NCBI RefSeq assembly: GCF_900302455.1
Contig: NZ_ONZG01000013.1
Location: forward strand, 1-64,000
DNA: 64,000 bases
Source of the DNA: Falsiruegeria mediterranea M17
GTDB lineage: Bacteria; Pseudomonadota; Alphaproteobacteria; Rhodobacterales; Rhodobacteraceae
Reading direction: 5' to 3'
Shown here: in pieces, positions 44,139-53,356 of the stretch
Layout: each line of letters opens with the position of its first letter
Numbering within the stretch: the first letter of the stretch is position 1
Translations under genes and position numbers: made by a program
Notes under the pieces: model-generated
The model's database searches: none
What the model saw: the letters and a program-made list of their open reading frames with translations, nothing else
Told to the model about the DNA's origin: nothing

Positions 44139-46078
44139 TCCTTGCGCTTGCTGAAGTAGTCCTCGGTCCGCACGACACGCGGTTTAGGAGCAGCCTGAAA
44201 GGGATTGTTTTCACTGTGAAACTGCGCCTCGACCCGGCAATCGTCACACATCTGCATCACCTTCGCCTGATCTGAGGTGGCAAACATCGGATTAACGCCC
44301 ACCAGCTTGTCCATCACCCGCTCGATGGTGGATTTCACCCCAAAAAGCGCCCCGCATTCGACGCAGGCAAACGGCTCTTCCTCGTTCAACACTCGCTGGC
44401 TAAGGGCGCCATCGCTCAGGTCAAGCTGCGGCACCAGAGTGATCGCCTGCTCGGGACAGATCGTTTGGCACATGCCACATTGCAGACAGGCGTCCTCTTG
44501 AAAGTTCAGCTGCGGCATATCGGGGTTGTCGATCAAGGCGCCAGACGGGCACAGTGATACACAGCTCAGACAAAGCGTACAGCTGTCGGTGTTCACCTCA
44601 ACAGCGCCATAAGGCGCGCCTGTGGGTAACGGCAGCGTCGACCCGCCCGGGTTAAGCGCCTGCGCCGCCAGACGCGCGATCTGACGCCGGTTGCCCATCG
44701 GCAGCACCGGATCACCCAAGGGCACGGGCACTTCGGCCTCATAAAGCAGGTCAGACAGCGCATCAGGATCTGTAACGTCGATCAGTCCCAGCTTGCCCGT
44801 TCCGCCGATTGCCTCGGCCAGAACCAACTCGCGATCCAGTGCGTCCCGTTCGGTGGTTGGGGCCAACAACAGGTGAACCTGTGCAAACCCATGCGCCAGG
44901 CCAGCCAGCATCTCGGCATGGCCAAATCCGGAAATCACCTGCAATTCCATCGGGATGACATCCGCAGGCAATCCACGGCCAAAGCGCGCTGCCAGCCGGA
45001 TCATTTCCGCCCCATGCACATCATGCACCAACAGGCGCGGTGCTGCGCCTCCAGCCTTGCGATAGCTCCGTGCCAACATTTGCATCCGTGCCAGTACAAA
45101 GCTGACGGCCGGATCCTGATAGGTGATCGCAGTGGACGGACACAGCGCCGCGCAGGCCCCACATCCGGCGCAGACCATCGGGTCAATTTCAACATGATCG
45201 CCCGCAGACGTGATCGCCCCGGTCGGGCAGATCTCCAGACAGTTCGAACATCCCACCTGCTCGGCACGGGAATGGGCGCAAAGCGTTTCCTCAACCTGTA
45301 CATAGAGCGGTTTTTCAAAGGTGCCGGTCATCTGCACCGCCTCAAACGCCAGATCGGCCACCGCCACCGGATCACGCGGATCGGCACGCAAATACCCCTC
45401 GCGCTTTTCTGGTGCAGGCACAAAGGGCACCCCGCCAGTCAGGTCAATCACGATGTCACAGGCCGAGCGCGCGCCATCCTTAGCATCGGACCAAAGCTGC
45501 GCCCCACGCCCCGCAGGTTCCAGCATCTGAAGGCGGTCTATGCGGACCTCGAAGCCGCCCAATGCCCCGCGCACCTGCCGCACCTGCCCTCGGATCACAT
45601 CAAACCCTTCGGACGGCATCACCTCGGCCTCATCCGTGATCAAAGCGGTTACAGCAAGGACAGACCCCAGCTTTGAAGCCAACGGTTCAACAACCTCACC
45701 TGCTCCGATAACGAAACACACACCTTCGCTGATCACATCCACTGCAGGCGTTTCCGGTGTCGGCAACATCGCCTCGGCCGCAAGCGCCGCCATCTTGGGT
45801 CCAGCGTCCCCCTCGCCCCATCCGGCACGGTCCCGCAGATCGACAAATCCGGGCAGGTCAACTTCCATGTCCTCGGCCAAGGCTTCAAACGTCGCGCGCT
45901 CTTGCTGGCAGGCGATCAGCACCTCCCCTTCGCTCAAAGCTGCCTCGACCGCCGACAATTCAGTGGTACACAGGGCGGTGTGAACCTTGCTGCAACTCAA
46001 CCCGCACCCTGCCTCGATCGCCGACACATCCAGATGTTGTGACCCGGCGCAGTCGCATAGAATCAATGACTTGACCAT
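44132..46078 (-). CDS. Multi-cluster 4Fe-4S protein of the formate dehydrogenase locus
   Basis: This 648-residue protein has an N-terminal domain with LILCDCAG and paired Cys (CGLSC). Ferredoxin motifs follow: CSNCLEICPTGAI and CAGCGACAALCPSTAI (near 280-320), then CTLCLSCVSLCPSGAL and CLQCGMCQTICPEQAI (near 510-560), and late CVECGALF and CDDCR. It can therefore hold at least four clusters. The start at 46078 has GAGGGGAGA upstream; about 55 extra in-frame residues upstream are promoter DNA. It is divergent from the DUF3305-fdh operon and regularly accompanies it in Rhodobacterales. No signal peptide, so cytoplasmic. Role unproven: electron distributor or maturation factor. Confidence 0.82.
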   Translation of the reverse strand: MVKSLILCDCAGSQHLDVSAIEAGCGLSCSKVHTALCTTELSAVEAALSEGEVLIACQQERATFEALAEDMEVDLPGFVDLRDRAGWGEGDAGPKMAALAAEAMLPTPETPAVDVISEGVCFVIGAGEVVEPLASKLGSVLAVTALITDEAEVMPSEGFDVIRGQVRQVRGALGGFEVRIDRLQMLEPAGRGAQLWSDAKDGARSACDIVIDLTGGVPFVPAPEKREGYLRADPRDPVAVADLAFEAVQMTGTFEKPLYVQVEETLCAHSRAEQVGCSNCLEICPTGAITSAGDHVEIDPMVCAGCGACAALCPSTAITYQDPAVSFVLARMQMLARSYRKAGGAAPRLLVHDVHGAEMIRLAARFGRGLPADVIPMELQVISGFGHAEMLAGLAHGFAQVHLLLAPTTERDALDRELVLAEAIGGTGKLGLIDVTDPDALSDLLYEAEVPVPLGDPVLPMGNRRQIARLAAQALNPGGSTLPLPTGAPYGAVEVNTDSCTLCLSCVSLCPSGALIDNPDMPQLNFQEDACLQCGMCQTICPEQAITLVPQLDLSDGALSQRVLNEEEPFACVECGALFGVKSTIERVMDKLVGVNPMFATSDQAKVMQMCDDCRVEAQFHSENNPFQAAPKPRVVRTEDYFSKRKDH

Positions 46079-46371
46079 ATTCTCCCCTCGGACCACCCTG
46101 GGCGGCCCGTTTCTCTCCTGACCACAACCTAGGCGCAGGACGGTGCATGGGTAAACCCCGCGCCAAAACTGGATCACGTTTTCGCGCCCTCCCTTTCCCT
46201 GCACGCCACACGTCCTAGGTCGTGACGACAGGCGATACAGCATTCCGCCATTGCTCCAAAAAATGTAACAACTAAATGAACAGTTTGCCCACCGCAGGGC
46301 TTGGCAGACTGCCTGTTCCGTTTATAGTTCCTCCTACGGAAGGAAGGGGAGAGCCTTTCGGGGAGGAGATC
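46079..46371. promoter_or_regulatory. Divergent promoter region of the formate dehydrogenase cluster
   Basis: This 293-base region without a gene contains an AT-rich stretch near 46255-46285 (AAAATGTAACAACTAAATG) suited to a promoter. An inverted repeat TTCCGT/ACGGAA (46316-46321 and 46336-46341) lies just ahead of the plus-strand ribosome site. It must serve both the polyferredoxin gene and the fdh operon. The HTH-PBP protein at 54856 is a candidate regulator. Confidence 0.45.
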
Positions 46372-46926
46372 GTGGCGCAGGCCGCTATTCACATAGAAAT
46401 GCCTCTGGGCGTGGTCGTCCGGAAATCACCCGGCGTAACCCGCTGGGCCAAATGGACGTGGAAGGCTGTTGCGGTGCTTCCAGGTGCAGGCCCTGCGGAT
46501 TGGGTCGAGGTGCGCCGCGAGGGGGCGGTCGTGGACTACCACGCCGCCACCCTTCCTCTTGTTCTCTGGGCGGCCGAGGCCGAGGCCTATGTTGCCAATC
46601 TGGCAGACAGCCTGCCCTCGATCTATTTGGTGCTGCGCGAGGAACGCGATGGCGACCCACCGCTCGAGGCTGTCCTTGTGACCGCCTCCCCGTTCGAGGG
46701 GCAGGATTACGCAGACACAGGCGAAGACATCGTCGAGAAAATCCCCATGACACCGGGCTTGATCGCCTGGGTCCGGGATTTCACGCAAGAGCATTTCCAA
46801 CCCGAGCATTTCGTCAAACGCCGCCGCGACAAGTCACGCGTTGACTTGACCGAAGATGGCAAGGGCGATCCAAGGATCCGGCAAACATCAGATGTCTACA
46901 GGGCACCAAGGAGGGTCGTGCAATGA
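46372..46926 (+). CDS. DUF3305 protein, formate dehydrogenase accessory
   Basis: This 184-residue cytoplasmic protein starts at a GTG preceded by GGGGAGGAGATC; an ATG 96 bases upstream has no ribosome site and gives sequence without family features. Conserved parts are GVVVRKSPGVTRWAKWTWKAVAVLPGA, LWAAEAEAYVANLADSLPSIYLVLR and WVRDFTQEHFQPEHFVKRRRDK. DUF3305 is found with DUF3306, a TorD-type chaperone and periplasmic formate dehydrogenase genes, as here. It probably assists enzyme assembly; the mechanism is unknown. The next gene overlaps it (ATGA). Confidence 0.85.
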   Translation: MAQAAIHIEMPLGVVVRKSPGVTRWAKWTWKAVAVLPGAGPADWVEVRREGAVVDYHAATLPLVLWAAEAEAYVANLADSLPSIYLVLREERDGDPPLEAVLVTASPFEGQDYADTGEDIVEKIPMTPGLIAWVRDFTQEHFQPEHFVKRRRDKSRVDLTEDGKGDPRIRQTSDVYRAPRRVVQ

Positions 46927-47546
46927 CCCAATCCCGCGATTTCTGGAGCAAGCGCAAAGCTGCCGTTCAGGCCGAGGCAGAAGCGGAAGAGGTCGCCTTG
47001 GCCTTGCAACAGGAAGACGCGGAACTGGATACGGATGAGCGCAGCGACGCTGAAATCCTGACCGAGTTGAACCTCCCCGATCCGGACACCCTTAAAATGG
47101 GCGATGATGTCACGGGCTTCATGGCAAAAGCCGTGCCTGATCGTCTTCGCCGTCGTGCGCTGCGCAGGCTGTGGCGGCTCAACCCGGTGCTGGCCAATGT
47201 CGACGGGCTCGTGGATTACGGCGAGGACTACACTGATGCGGCGTGTGTGGTCGAAAACCTGCAAACCGCCTATCAGGTCGGCAAGGGCATGCTGGCCCAT
47301 GTCGAGGCGCTGGCCAAGGCAGACGAAGATCCCGAAGAACAAGACCCCACCGCCGAAGACCTCGACGACGACACCGCTCCCAGCCTCCCCGACCCAGACG
47401 ATCCCACACCGCTGGCGGCGCTGGAAGAGGATGCGCCAGCATCCGACGCGGGCGATGAGGCGACCCCGTCAGGGGTCGGCGAAGAGCCCGCCCTCCCTGT
47501 GCACTCCCCAACACCGCGTCGCATGCGGTTCGAATTCGAAGGATAA
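46923..47546 (+). CDS. DUF3306 protein, formate dehydrogenase accessory
   Basis: This 207-residue protein begins SRDFWSKRKAAVQAEAEAEE. The conserved core is LNLPDPDTLKMGDDVTGFMAKAVPDRLRRRALRRLWRLNPVLANVDGLVDYGEDYTDA in outline (residues 40-105), followed by an acidic, low-complexity Asp/Glu/Pro tail ending in the basic MRFEFEG. This layout is typical of DUF3306. Always paired with DUF3305; likely an assembly factor. The tail may bind a basic partner such as the enzyme precursor. Confidence 0.85.
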   Translation: MTQSRDFWSKRKAAVQAEAEAEEVALALQQEDAELDTDERSDAEILTELNLPDPDTLKMGDDVTGFMAKAVPDRLRRRALRRLWRLNPVLANVDGLVDYGEDYTDAACVVENLQTAYQVGKGMLAHVEALAKADEDPEEQDPTAEDLDDDTAPSLPDPDDPTPLAALEEDAPASDAGDEATPSGVGEEPALPVHSPTPRRMRFEFEG

Positions 47547-47549
47547 CCC

Positions 47550-48161
47550 ATGGTCACAGCCCAGCAGCCAGATATCACAGTCACCGAGGAAGACCGGCTG
47601 CGCGCCGATTTCTACAATTTCCTCGGGCTGATCCTGGCCGGTCCACCGGATCAGATGCTGCTGGACCAGATCGCGGGTCTTGCAGGGGACAACACCGACC
47701 TTGGCCAGGCGATCACGGCGCTCTCCCGTGTGGCCCGCGTCACCAAACCCGCCGCCTCCGAGCGCGAATTCAATGCACTTTTCATTGGTCTGGGACGCGG
47801 TGAGCTGCTGCCTTATGCCAGCTATTACCTCACCGGATTTCTCAACGAGAAACCTCTGGCGCAGCTCCGCAACGACATGGCCGTTCGCGCGATCACCCGC
47901 GCGCCCAATGTCTATGAGCCTGAAGACAACATCGCCTCGCTGATGGAGATGATGGCCGGGCTCATCGTCGGTCGCTTTGGTACGCCTGCCTCGCTCGAGG
48001 ATCAAAAAGCGTTCTTTAACAAACACATCGGCCCCTGGGCCGGACACTTTTATTCAGATCTCGAAGCCGCCGAACACTCGGTGCTCTATGCCTCGGTCGG
48101 CGCTGCCGGCCGGGTGTTCATGGAGATTGAGCGCGACGGCTTTCGGATGACGGCGGACTGA
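47550..48161 (+). CDS. TorD/DmsD-family chaperone for formate dehydrogenase
   Basis: This 203-residue all-helical protein has FYNFLGLILAGPPDQMLL near the N-terminus, EFNALFIGLGRGELLPYASYYLTGFLNEKPLAQLR (the YLTG region of TorD proteins) and EPEDNIASLMEMMAGLI. Family members bind Tat signal peptides and hold the apo-enzyme until the Mo/W cofactor is inserted. Here the clients are the Tat-signal-bearing FdhA and possibly the small Tat peptide next to it. It lies 3 bases after the DUF3306 gene. Confidence 0.88.
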   Translation: MVTAQQPDITVTEEDRLRADFYNFLGLILAGPPDQMLLDQIAGLAGDNTDLGQAITALSRVARVTKPAASEREFNALFIGLGRGELLPYASYYLTGFLNEKPLAQLRNDMAVRAITRAPNVYEPEDNIASLMEMMAGLIVGRFGTPASLEDQKAFFNKHIGPWAGHFYSDLEAAEHSVLYASVGAAGRVFMEIERDGFRMTAD

Positions 48162-48219
48162 ACCGCCACACACCGGTGCCCGCCTGGGTACCATAACTGC
48201 CAAGGGAGAGGAGAATCCC

Positions 48220-48408
48220 ATGAGCAAAACTGAGGAAACCGGCGCAACCCGCCGCGACTTCCTGAAACTGGCCGGTACTGCAGCCCCTGCTGCTGTCGCC
48301 GCAGCCACAATAAGCGGCAAGGCCGAAGCAGCCGAACCGCCCGTGAACGAAACCCGCATTCAGGACACAGCGCACACCCGCGCCTATCTGGACAGCGCCC
48401 GTTTCTGA
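48220..48408 (+). CDS. Small Tat-signal protein of the fdh operon
   Basis: This 62-residue protein has a twin-arginine motif, TRRDFLKLAG (residues 9-18), a hydrophobic Ala-rich core and an AEA-AEP cleavage region. Only about 25 mature residues are left (PPVNETRIQDTAHTRAYLDS). It has a clear ribosome site (AAGGGAGAGGAG). Such mini-proteins recur ahead of fdhA in related bacteria. It may be a membrane-tethering or assembly subunit exported with FdhA. Too short for an enzyme. Confidence 0.8.
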   Translation: MSKTEETGATRRDFLKLAGTAAPAAVAAATISGKAEAAEPPVNETRIQDTAHTRAYLDSARF

Positions 48409-48561
48409 CACACCCGCACTGCGGGCCATAAAATGACGCCGCCCGGAACCACCGGACGCCGGTCACCCCGGAGAGAGAGGTAGCGAGAGGCCCTTGATCC
48501 CCGGCTTTAGGGAGAGAGTACCAAGCCAGCCACATCACGTGGCCAGCAAGGGAGGAAAGAA

Positions 48562-51456
48562 ATGTTAAGGAAAAAGACCAACGGGGTTGCGAGACGCCCC
48601 CAGCGGACAAGTATCCTGTCCCAGGTTGGCGAGAAAACCGTCGACCGCCGCGCATTCCTGCGTGGTTCGGGCCTGGCGATCGGCGGTTTGGCCGCGATCA
48701 GTGCCACGGGTGGAACCGTGACACAGGCCAACGCCCAGACAGCGGCGGGCACCGCCGTTGATACAGTGAAATCCGTTTGTACCCATTGTTCCGTCGGCTG
48801 CACCGTGGTGGCTGAGGTTTCCAGCGGGGTCTGGATCGGGCAAGAGCCCGGTTGGGACAGCCCCTTCAACCTGGGCGCCCACTGCGCCAAGGGCGCGTCT
48901 GTGCGTGAACACGCGCATGGCGAACGCCGTCTCAAGTACCCGATGAAGAAAGAGGGTGGCGAGTGGAAGCGCATCAGCTGGGATGAGGCGATCAACGAGA
49001 TCGGCGACGGCATGATGAAGATCCGCGAAGAGAGCGGACCTGACAGCGTGTACTGGCTGGGATCGGCCAAGCACAACAACGAACAGGCCTATCTGTTCCG
49101 CAAGTTTGCCGCCTATTGGGGCACGAACAACGTGGATCACCAGGCTCGGATCTGTCACTCGACCACTGTTGCGGGTGTGGCGAACACATGGGGCTACGGC
49201 GCCATGACCAACAGCTACAACGACATCCACAACTCCAAGGCCATCTTCATCATCGGCGGCAACCCGGCCGAGGCGCACCCCGTCTCGCTGTTGCATGTTC
49301 TGCGCGCGAAAGAGCAGAACAACGCACCGCTCATCGTCTGCGACCCGCGCTTTACGCGCACTGCAGCCCACGCTGATGAATATGTCCGCTTCCGTCCGGG
49401 TACGGATGTTGCCCTGATCTGGGGCATCCTGTGGCACATCTTTGAAAACAGCTGGGAGGACAAGGAGTTCATCCGCACCCGTGTCTGGGGCATGGATCAG
49501 ATCCGAGATGAGGTTCGCAAGTGGAACCCCGAAGAGGTCGAACGCGTCACCGGCACCCCCGGTGAGCAGCTGCGCCGCGTGGCCCGTACCATGGCCAACA
49601 ACCGTCCCGGTACGGTGATCTGGTGCATGGGTGGCACGCAGCACACCAACGGCAACAACAACACGCGCGCATACTGCGTGTTGCAGCTGGCTCTTGGCAA
49701 CATGGGCACCAGCGGTGGCGGCACCAACATCTTCCGCGGCCACGACAACGTGCAAGGTGCAACCGACCTTGGCGTGCTGTCCCACACCCTGCCCGGCTAC
49801 TATGGCCTGTCCAAAGGTGCATGGGGTCACTGGGCACGTGTCTGGGAAGAAGAGCCCGAATGGCTTGCCAGCCAATTCGATTCCATCAAGGACAAGGACG
49901 GCAAGGACAAGTCGCTCCAGAATGAACGGGGTATCCCGGTCAGCCGCTGGATCGACGGGGTTCTTGAGGACGTCGACAACATGGACCAGCCGAACAAGGT
50001 TCGGGCCATGGTTCTCTGGGGTCACGCGCCCAACTCGCAAACGCGCGGGCCGGAGATGAAGACGGCGATGGAACAGCTGGACATGCTGGTGGTGGTCGAC
50101 CCCTACCCGACTGTCTCGGCCGTTCTGCATGACCGCACCGACGGGGTCTATCTGCTGCCAGCGTGTACGCAGTTCGAAACCCGTGGCTCGGTCACCGCGT
50201 CGAACCGCTCGTTCCAATGGCGCGACAAGGTTGTCGATCCCCTGTTCGAGAGCTTGCCGGATGAGGTCATCATGGCCAAGTTCGCCAACAAGTTCGGCTG
50301 GGCCGACCGTCTGTTCCGCAACATCGAGATGGATGATCCGGAAACGCCAAACGTCGAAAGCATCACGCGAGAGTTCAACCGAGGTCTCTGGACCATCGGC
50401 TACACCGGGCAGGATCCGGACCGGCTCAAGCTGCATATGGCGAACCAGCACACCTTTGACCGCACCACACTGCGCGCCAACGGTGGACCGGCAGATGGCG
50501 ACTACTATGGTCTGCCATGGCCATGCTGGGGCACCGCCGAGATGGGTCATCCCGGTACGCCGAACCTGTATGACATGTCCAAACCGGTGGCCGAAGGTGG
50601 CCTGACATTCCGCGCCCGCTTTGGCGTGGAACGCGATGGCGACAACCTGTTGGCCGAAGGGGTCTACTCAGCGGGCTCGGAAATTCAGGATGGCTATCCT
50701 GAGTTCACGATGCAGATGCTGATGGATCTTGGCTGGGATGGTGATCTGACCGACGACGAACGCGCCGCAATCGACGCGGTTGCCGGTCCCAAGACCAACT
50801 GGAAGACCGACCTTTCGGGCGGCATCCAGAGGGTTGCGATCGCACATGGCTGCGCCCCGTTTGGCAACGCTAAGGCCCGTGCCGTGGTTTGGACCTTCCC
50901 GGATCCGATCCCGCTGCACCGCGAACCGCTCTATACTCCGCGTCGTGACCTTGTGGAAGACTATCCCACCTATGAGGACCGTCAGAGCTATCGCTTGCCG
51001 ACCCTCTATGCGTCGATCCAAAAGAACGACTTTTCAAAGGATTACCCGATAATCCTGACGTCTGGTCGTCTGGTGGAATACGAAGGCGGCGGCGACGAGA
51101 GCCGGTCGAACCCCTGGCTTGCTGAGCTTCAGCAGGACATGTTCGTCGAGATCAATCCACGCGATGCCAACAACCTTGGCATTCGGGATGGTTCTCAGGT
51201 CTGGGTCGAGGGCCCCGAGGGCGGCAAAGTCAAAGTGATGGCGATGCTGACCGAAAGGGTCGGAGCCGGAGTGGCCTTCATGCCATTCCATTTCGGTGGC
51301 CATTTCCAAGGGGACGACCTGAGGCACAAATACCCCTCAGGCGCAGATCCTTATGTGCTGGGCGAAAGCTCGAACACGGCACAGACCTATGGCTATGATT
51401 CAGTGACCCAGATGCAAGAGACCAAGACCACTCTCTGCAAAATCTGGACAGCGTAA
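48562..51456 (+). CDS. fdhA: Formate dehydrogenase catalytic subunit, Tat-exported, Cys type
   Basis: This 964-residue molybdo/tungsto-bis-PGD enzyme oxidises formate to CO2. The Tat signal DRRAFLRGSG begins near residue 29, after an unusual 28-residue lead. A 4Fe-4S motif CTHCSVGC follows with a fourth Cys in GAHCAKGAS. The metal ligand is Cys198 in QARICHSTTVAG with His199, so this is a cysteine not a selenocysteine enzyme; no in-frame TGA occurs. Other family motifs are IGGNPAEAHPVS and a C-terminal dinucleotide-binding domain (TSGRLVEYEGGGDE). It forms a periplasmic complex with FdhB and the cytochrome b subunit. A linked tungstate transporter favours W. Confidence 0.94.
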   Translation: MLRKKTNGVARRPQRTSILSQVGEKTVDRRAFLRGSGLAIGGLAAISATGGTVTQANAQTAAGTAVDTVKSVCTHCSVGCTVVAEVSSGVWIGQEPGWDSPFNLGAHCAKGASVREHAHGERRLKYPMKKEGGEWKRISWDEAINEIGDGMMKIREESGPDSVYWLGSAKHNNEQAYLFRKFAAYWGTNNVDHQARICHSTTVAGVANTWGYGAMTNSYNDIHNSKAIFIIGGNPAEAHPVSLLHVLRAKEQNNAPLIVCDPRFTRTAAHADEYVRFRPGTDVALIWGILWHIFENSWEDKEFIRTRVWGMDQIRDEVRKWNPEEVERVTGTPGEQLRRVARTMANNRPGTVIWCMGGTQHTNGNNNTRAYCVLQLALGNMGTSGGGTNIFRGHDNVQGATDLGVLSHTLPGYYGLSKGAWGHWARVWEEEPEWLASQFDSIKDKDGKDKSLQNERGIPVSRWIDGVLEDVDNMDQPNKVRAMVLWGHAPNSQTRGPEMKTAMEQLDMLVVVDPYPTVSAVLHDRTDGVYLLPACTQFETRGSVTASNRSFQWRDKVVDPLFESLPDEVIMAKFANKFGWADRLFRNIEMDDPETPNVESITREFNRGLWTIGYTGQDPDRLKLHMANQHTFDRTTLRANGGPADGDYYGLPWPCWGTAEMGHPGTPNLYDMSKPVAEGGLTFRARFGVERDGDNLLAEGVYSAGSEIQDGYPEFTMQMLMDLGWDGDLTDDERAAIDAVAGPKTNWKTDLSGGIQRVAIAHGCAPFGNAKARAVVWTFPDPIPLHREPLYTPRRDLVEDYPTYEDRQSYRLPTLYASIQKNDFSKDYPIILTSGRLVEYEGGGDESRSNPWLAELQQDMFVEINPRDANNLGIRDGSQVWVEGPEGGKVKVMAMLTERVGAGVAFMPFHFGGHFQGDDLRHKYPSGADPYVLGESSNTAQTYGYDSVTQMQETKTTLCKIWTA

Positions 51457-51468
51457 GGAGGACCCAAC

Positions 51469-52062
51469 ATGGCAAGAGCAAAGTTTCTTTGTGACTCTGA
51501 ACGCTGCATCGAATGCAATGCCTGTGTAACGGCCTGTAAGAACGAGCATGAAGTGCCTTGGGGCATCAACCGCCGCCGCGTGGTGACCATCAATGATGGT
51601 CAACCTGGCGAACGGTCGATTTCCGTGGCCTGCATGCATTGTTCCGACGCGCCCTGCATGGCGGTGTGTCCGGTGGATTGTTTCTACCAGAACGAAGAAG
51701 GCGTGGTTCTGCACTCCAAGGACCTGTGCATCGGTTGTGGCTATTGCTTCTACGCGTGCCCCTTTGGCGCGCCGCAGTATCCGCAGGCGGGCAACTTCGG
51801 CTCACGCGGCAAGATGGACAAATGTACCTTCTGCGCCGGTGGCCCCGAAGAGAACCACTCCACCGCCGAGTTCGCCAAATATGGCCGCAACCGGATCGCC
51901 GAGGGCAAGCTGCCCCTTTGCGCCGAGATGTGTGCCACCAAGGCCCTGCTCGCCGGTGACGGCGACGTGGTGTCAGCCATCTACCGCGAACGCGTTGTCG
52001 CGCGCGGTTTTGGCACCGGCGCCTGGGGCTGGGGAACCGCCTATGAACAGAAAGGCGGCTGA
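51469..52062 (+). CDS. fdhB: Formate dehydrogenase iron-sulphur subunit
   Basis: This 197-residue protein has four cysteine clusters: CIECNACVTAC (from residue 14), CMHCSDAPCMAVC, CIGCGYCFYAC and CTFC with a later CAEMC. This is the pattern of FdnH/FdoH-type four-cluster electron conduits. It carries electrons from FdhA to the cytochrome b subunit. It lacks the C-terminal membrane anchor of E. coli FdnH, so it relies on FdhA and the b subunit for attachment. Ribosome site AAGGAGGACC; 12 bases after fdhA. Confidence 0.93.
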   Translation: MARAKFLCDSERCIECNACVTACKNEHEVPWGINRRRVVTINDGQPGERSISVACMHCSDAPCMAVCPVDCFYQNEEGVVLHSKDLCIGCGYCFYACPFGAPQYPQAGNFGSRGKMDKCTFCAGGPEENHSTAEFAKYGRNRIAEGKLPLCAEMCATKALLAGDGDVVSAIYRERVVARGFGTGAWGWGTAYEQKGG

Positions 52063-52108
52063 TGCCGCTGGGGTCGCACTGATGTGACCCCACTCTGATC
52101 CTTGGGAT

Positions 52109-52126
52109 GGCCCGCCTTTGCGGGCC
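52109..52126 (+). terminator. Small hairpin between fdhB and fdhC
   Basis: Perfect 7-bp arms GGCCCGC/GCGGGCC with a CTTT loop, no U-run. Probably an mRNA-stabilising or mildly attenuating element within the operon. Confidence 0.45.
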
Positions 52127-52159
52127 GTTCCCTGACGCATAGACAACAGGACTGCCGAC

Positions 52160-53356
52160 ATGTTCCGTTTCATTGCCGCCCTTATCCTTGCCTGTTTCGT
52201 GACGGCCCTCCCCGTTGCTGCGCAAGAGGCTGCCCCAGAGGCGCCTCGCGCTGAAACTGGTGGCGCCACAACGCTCGAAGACATCATGGCGCGACAGCGC
52301 GGCGAAAAGGTCGATGACGAGTATCGATCCTCTAACACAGGCGCTAGCAACACCGAGGCGTTGATCGGGCAACTTGGCACACGCGGTGTGGCGTCCGACA
52401 GCGATCTCTATCGTTCGCTTCGTTATGGTTCTGCGGACATTACGGTTTCCTCTCGTGGACCAGCCTCGGATGTGATCATCCAGGACGGTGGCATGTGGTG
52501 GCTGACCTTCCGAACCGGCCCGCTGCGCACCTATGGCACCTACATTCTGGGTGGAATGCTGGGTGTGCTGGTCCTGTTCTTCATCCTGCGTGGCAAGATC
52601 CGTATTGAGGGCGAACGCACCGGCCGCCGCATCCTGCGCTTCAACGGCTTCGAGCGTTTTGGCCATTGGCTCTTTGGCGGGTCGTTCCTGATCCTGGGCG
52701 CGACCGGGCTTATCACGCTCTATGGCCGCGATTTCCTGATCCCGCTGCTTGGCCGCGACGGCTTTGCCATGATCGCGCAGGGCTGCAAATGGCTGCACAA
52801 CAACATCGCCTGGGCCTTTATGCTGGGGCTGGTGATCATCACTGTAAACTGGGTCGCCCACAACATTCCCAACCGGCACGACCTGAAATGGCTGGCCGCT
52901 GGCGGGGGATTGTTCACCAAAGGCTCGCACCCACCCGCCCGCAAGTTCAACGCGGGACAAAAGATAATCTTCTGGGCTTGCGTAGTGTTGGGGATCTCGA
53001 TCAGCTTGTCGGGCCTGTCGCTGCTGTTTCCCTTTGAAATGCCGATGTTTGCCAAGACCTTTGTCATCGCCAATGCCACCGGTCTGCCCGAGCTCATGGG
53101 CCTGAACCTGCCCGAGCAGATGTCGCCCCATGAAGAAATGCAATATGCCCAAATCTGGCACGTGATGGTCGCCTACGGCTTCCTCGCCATCATCTTTGCC
53201 CACATCTATCTGGGCTCTGTCGGAATGGAGGGTGCGTTCGACGCCATGAGCACTGGCGAAGTCGAAGAACAGTGGGCGCGCGAACATCACCCCAACTGGC
53301 TGGAAGAGGTCAAAGACGCCGAACCCAAAGGCGGCGCGGCCTCCCCCGCCGAATAA
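52160..53356 (+). CDS. fdhC: Formate dehydrogenase cytochrome b subunit
   Basis: This 398-residue protein has a signal peptide (residues 1-21), about 90 periplasmic residues, one extra membrane helix near 125-147, then the four-helix FdnI-like core. Haem-ligand histidines lie in RFGHWLFGG, WLHNNIAWAF and IWHVMVAYGFLAIIFAHIYLG. It passes electrons from FdhB to the quinone pool or to a cytochrome. A short periplasmic extension ahead of the core is usual for alphaproteobacterial gamma subunits. The next gene starts immediately after its stop. Confidence 0.92.
   Translation: MFRFIAALILACFVTALPVAAQEAAPEAPRAETGGATTLEDIMARQRGEKVDDEYRSSNTGASNTEALIGQLGTRGVASDSDLYRSLRYGSADITVSSRGPASDVIIQDGGMWWLTFRTGPLRTYGTYILGGMLGVLVLFFILRGKIRIEGERTGRRILRFNGFERFGHWLFGGSFLILGATGLITLYGRDFLIPLLGRDGFAMIAQGCKWLHNNIAWAFMLGLVIITVNWVAHNIPNRHDLKWLAAGGGLFTKGSHPPARKFNAGQKIIFWACVVLGISISLSGLSLLFPFEMPMFAKTFVIANATGLPELMGLNLPEQMSPHEEMQYAQIWHVMVAYGFLAIIFAHIYLGSVGMEGAFDAMSTGEVEEQWAREHHPNWLEEVKDAEPKGGAASPAE

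Noticed and set aside
49153-49158. Selenocysteine at the FdhA active site
   Set aside because: The codon at the metal-ligand position is TGT (Cys198), there is no in-frame TGA, and no SECIS is expected.
48565-50550. Minus-strand open frame of 661 residues opposite fdhA
   Set aside because: Antisense to a certain catalytic gene, with no family features.
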